Of a DNA stretch of 5,950 nt, positions 5,187-5,950 are shown one piece after another. Within the stretch, counting starts at the first letter, position 1. Each line of letters starts with the position of its first letter. The stretch is from CBDCWA01 sp046048295 (GTDB lineage Bacteria > Pseudomonadota > Alphaproteobacteria > Rhizobiales > Hyphomicrobiaceae), in contig JBJOGJ010000238.1 of assembly GCA_046048295.1 (NCBI GenBank), positions 1 through 5,950 on the forward strand, in the 5' to 3' direction. The notes below the pieces were generated by a model that worked only from the letters and a program-made list of their open reading frames with translations, ran no database searches and was not told the DNA's origin. Made by a program: the position numbers and the translations under genes.

Positions 5187-5950
5187 ATGGCCGCAGAAGA
5201 GAACGTATCGGACGACGGGTCGGGCAGCAGCCTGAGACGGACGCCCCTCTATGAGGCACACGTGGCGGCAGGCGCCAAGATGGTGCCGTTCGCCGGTTAC
5301 GAGATGCCCGTCCAGTATCCCCTGGGGGTGCTGAAGGAACATCTCTGGACGCGCGAGAAGGCGGGCCTCTTCGACGTTTCGCACATGGGGATTGCCTACC
5401 TTCAGGCAGCGGATGGCCGGCATGAAACAGCGGCGCGCGCACTCGAGGCGCTTGTGCCGGCGGATATCTTGAACCTCAAGCCCGGCCAGCAGCGCTACAC
5501 GCAGTTGACCGATGACAATGGCGGCATTCTCGACGACCTGATGGTCTCGCGGTCCGCCGATCACGCGCATGACGGGTGGCTTTTTCTCGTGGTCAATGCC
5601 GCTTGCAAGGAGGCGGACTACGCGCACATCGCCGCGCGGCTTGCGCCAGGTGTATCGCTCCTTCCCTCTGAAGAATTCGCGCTTATCGCGTTGCAGGGGC
5701 CAGCGGCCGTGGACGTGCTGGCCGATCATGATCCACGTGTATCGCAGATGAGCTTCATGACGGCCGCAGTCGCCACCATTGCTGGGGTGACTGTTCATCT
5801 GACACGATCAGGCTACACAGGCGAGGATGGCTTCGAGATTCCCGTGCCGGTCGGTGCGGTGGCGGATGTGTGGAGCGCGCTGGCTGCCGACGCGCGCGTC
5901 CAGCCGATCGGCCTCGGCGCTCGCGATTCGCTGAGGCTGGAAGCGGGGCT
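5187..5950 (+). CDS. gcvT: Glycine cleavage system T-protein, aminomethyltransferase (3' end cut off by window)
   Basis: GcvT is the tetrahydrofolate-dependent component of the glycine cleavage system. It takes the aminomethyl group from the lipoyl arm of H-protein, releasing ammonia and forming 5,10-methylene-THF. The 254 visible residues are about two thirds of a usual T-protein of 360-380. Family motifs are LRRTPLYEAHVAAGAKMVPF (16-35), AGYEMPVQYPLGVLKEH (36-52), LFDVSHMG (61-68) and QRYTQLTDDNGGILDDLMV (102-120). The last contains the conserved aspartate pair D116/D117, of the region that binds the folate and activates catalysis. They are followed by FALIALQGPAA (164-174), RSGYTGEDGFEI (207-218) and GLGARDSLRLEAG (242-254). 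The first 15 residues are a polar extension ahead of the family start. ATG 5187 is chosen because no other start precedes the motif and AGGGGG lies just upstream. The glycine riboswitch in the leader confirms the pathway; gcvH and gcvP would be expected downstream, outside the window. Confidence 0.97.
   Translation, partial: MAAEENVSDDGSGSSLRRTPLYEAHVAAGAKMVPFAGYEMPVQYPLGVLKEHLWTREKAGLFDVSHMGIAYLQAADGRHETAARALEALVPADILNLKPGQQRYTQLTDDNGGILDDLMVSRSADHAHDGWLFLVVNAACKEADYAHIAARLAPGVSLLPSEEFALIALQGPAAVDVLADHDPRVSQMSFMTAAVATIAGVTVHLTRSGYTGEDGFEIPVPVGAVADVWSALAADARVQPIGLGARDSLRLEAG

Noticed and set aside
5112..5798. 228-codon minus-strand open frame antisense to gcvT and the riboswitch
   Set aside because: It runs through the structured riboswitch end and opposite the strongly conserved GcvT sequence, with no recognisable motif of its own.
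1..5950. Possible defence system, mobile element, CRISPR array or tRNA
   Set aside because: I looked for transposase or integrase motifs, regularly spaced direct repeats and tRNA-like cloverleaves on both strands and saw none. All long real genes are housekeeping or conserved types with even base composition.

Overview
The window reads as a typical chromosomal segment of a GC-rich alphaproteobacterium, most likely of the order Hyphomicrobiales (Rhizobiales). Three things support this. There is an ispH - thrB - rnhA gene string, with the aminoglycoside-phosphotransferase-like type of homoserine kinase. The GcvT protein looks rhizobial. It is preceded by a tandem glycine riboswitch of the alphaproteobacterial kind. 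I cannot name a genus from the sequence. I see no mobile element, CRISPR array, tRNA or rRNA.

Minus-strand block (positions 1 to 3908, read right to left): ispH (last step of the MEP isoprenoid pathway), thrB (homoserine kinase, threonine synthesis), rnhA (ribonuclease HI), a class II aldolase/adducin-family protein, then, after a 72-73 base gap with a GC-rich inverted repeat, a class I SAM-dependent methyltransferase cut off at the left edge. Spacings of 15 bases, a 4-base ATGA overlap and 19 bases make the first four genes a probable operon. Their functions are unrelated, so they appear to be transcribed together rather than to form one pathway.

Positions 3909 to 4115 form a divergent intergenic region that should carry the ispH promoter (minus) and the promoter of the next gene (plus). 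Positions 4116 to 4799 (plus) encode a secreted, probably lipid-anchored protein of unknown function, with a lipobox and two further cysteines.

Positions 4800 to 5186 hold no protein gene but are the most information-rich part of the window. They contain a good sigma-70-type promoter and a tandem glycine riboswitch (two aptamers, with a leader-linker helix that fits the kink-turn consensus). A terminator-like hairpin ending in five U follows. A complementary segment could also pair the conserved 3' part of aptamer 2 with the gcvT ribosome binding site. Position 5187 starts gcvT (glycine cleavage T-protein), which runs off the right edge. The logic is that glycine controls the genes that degrade it; the details of the switch are the most interesting observation here. 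Nothing in the window looks like a wholly new biological system.
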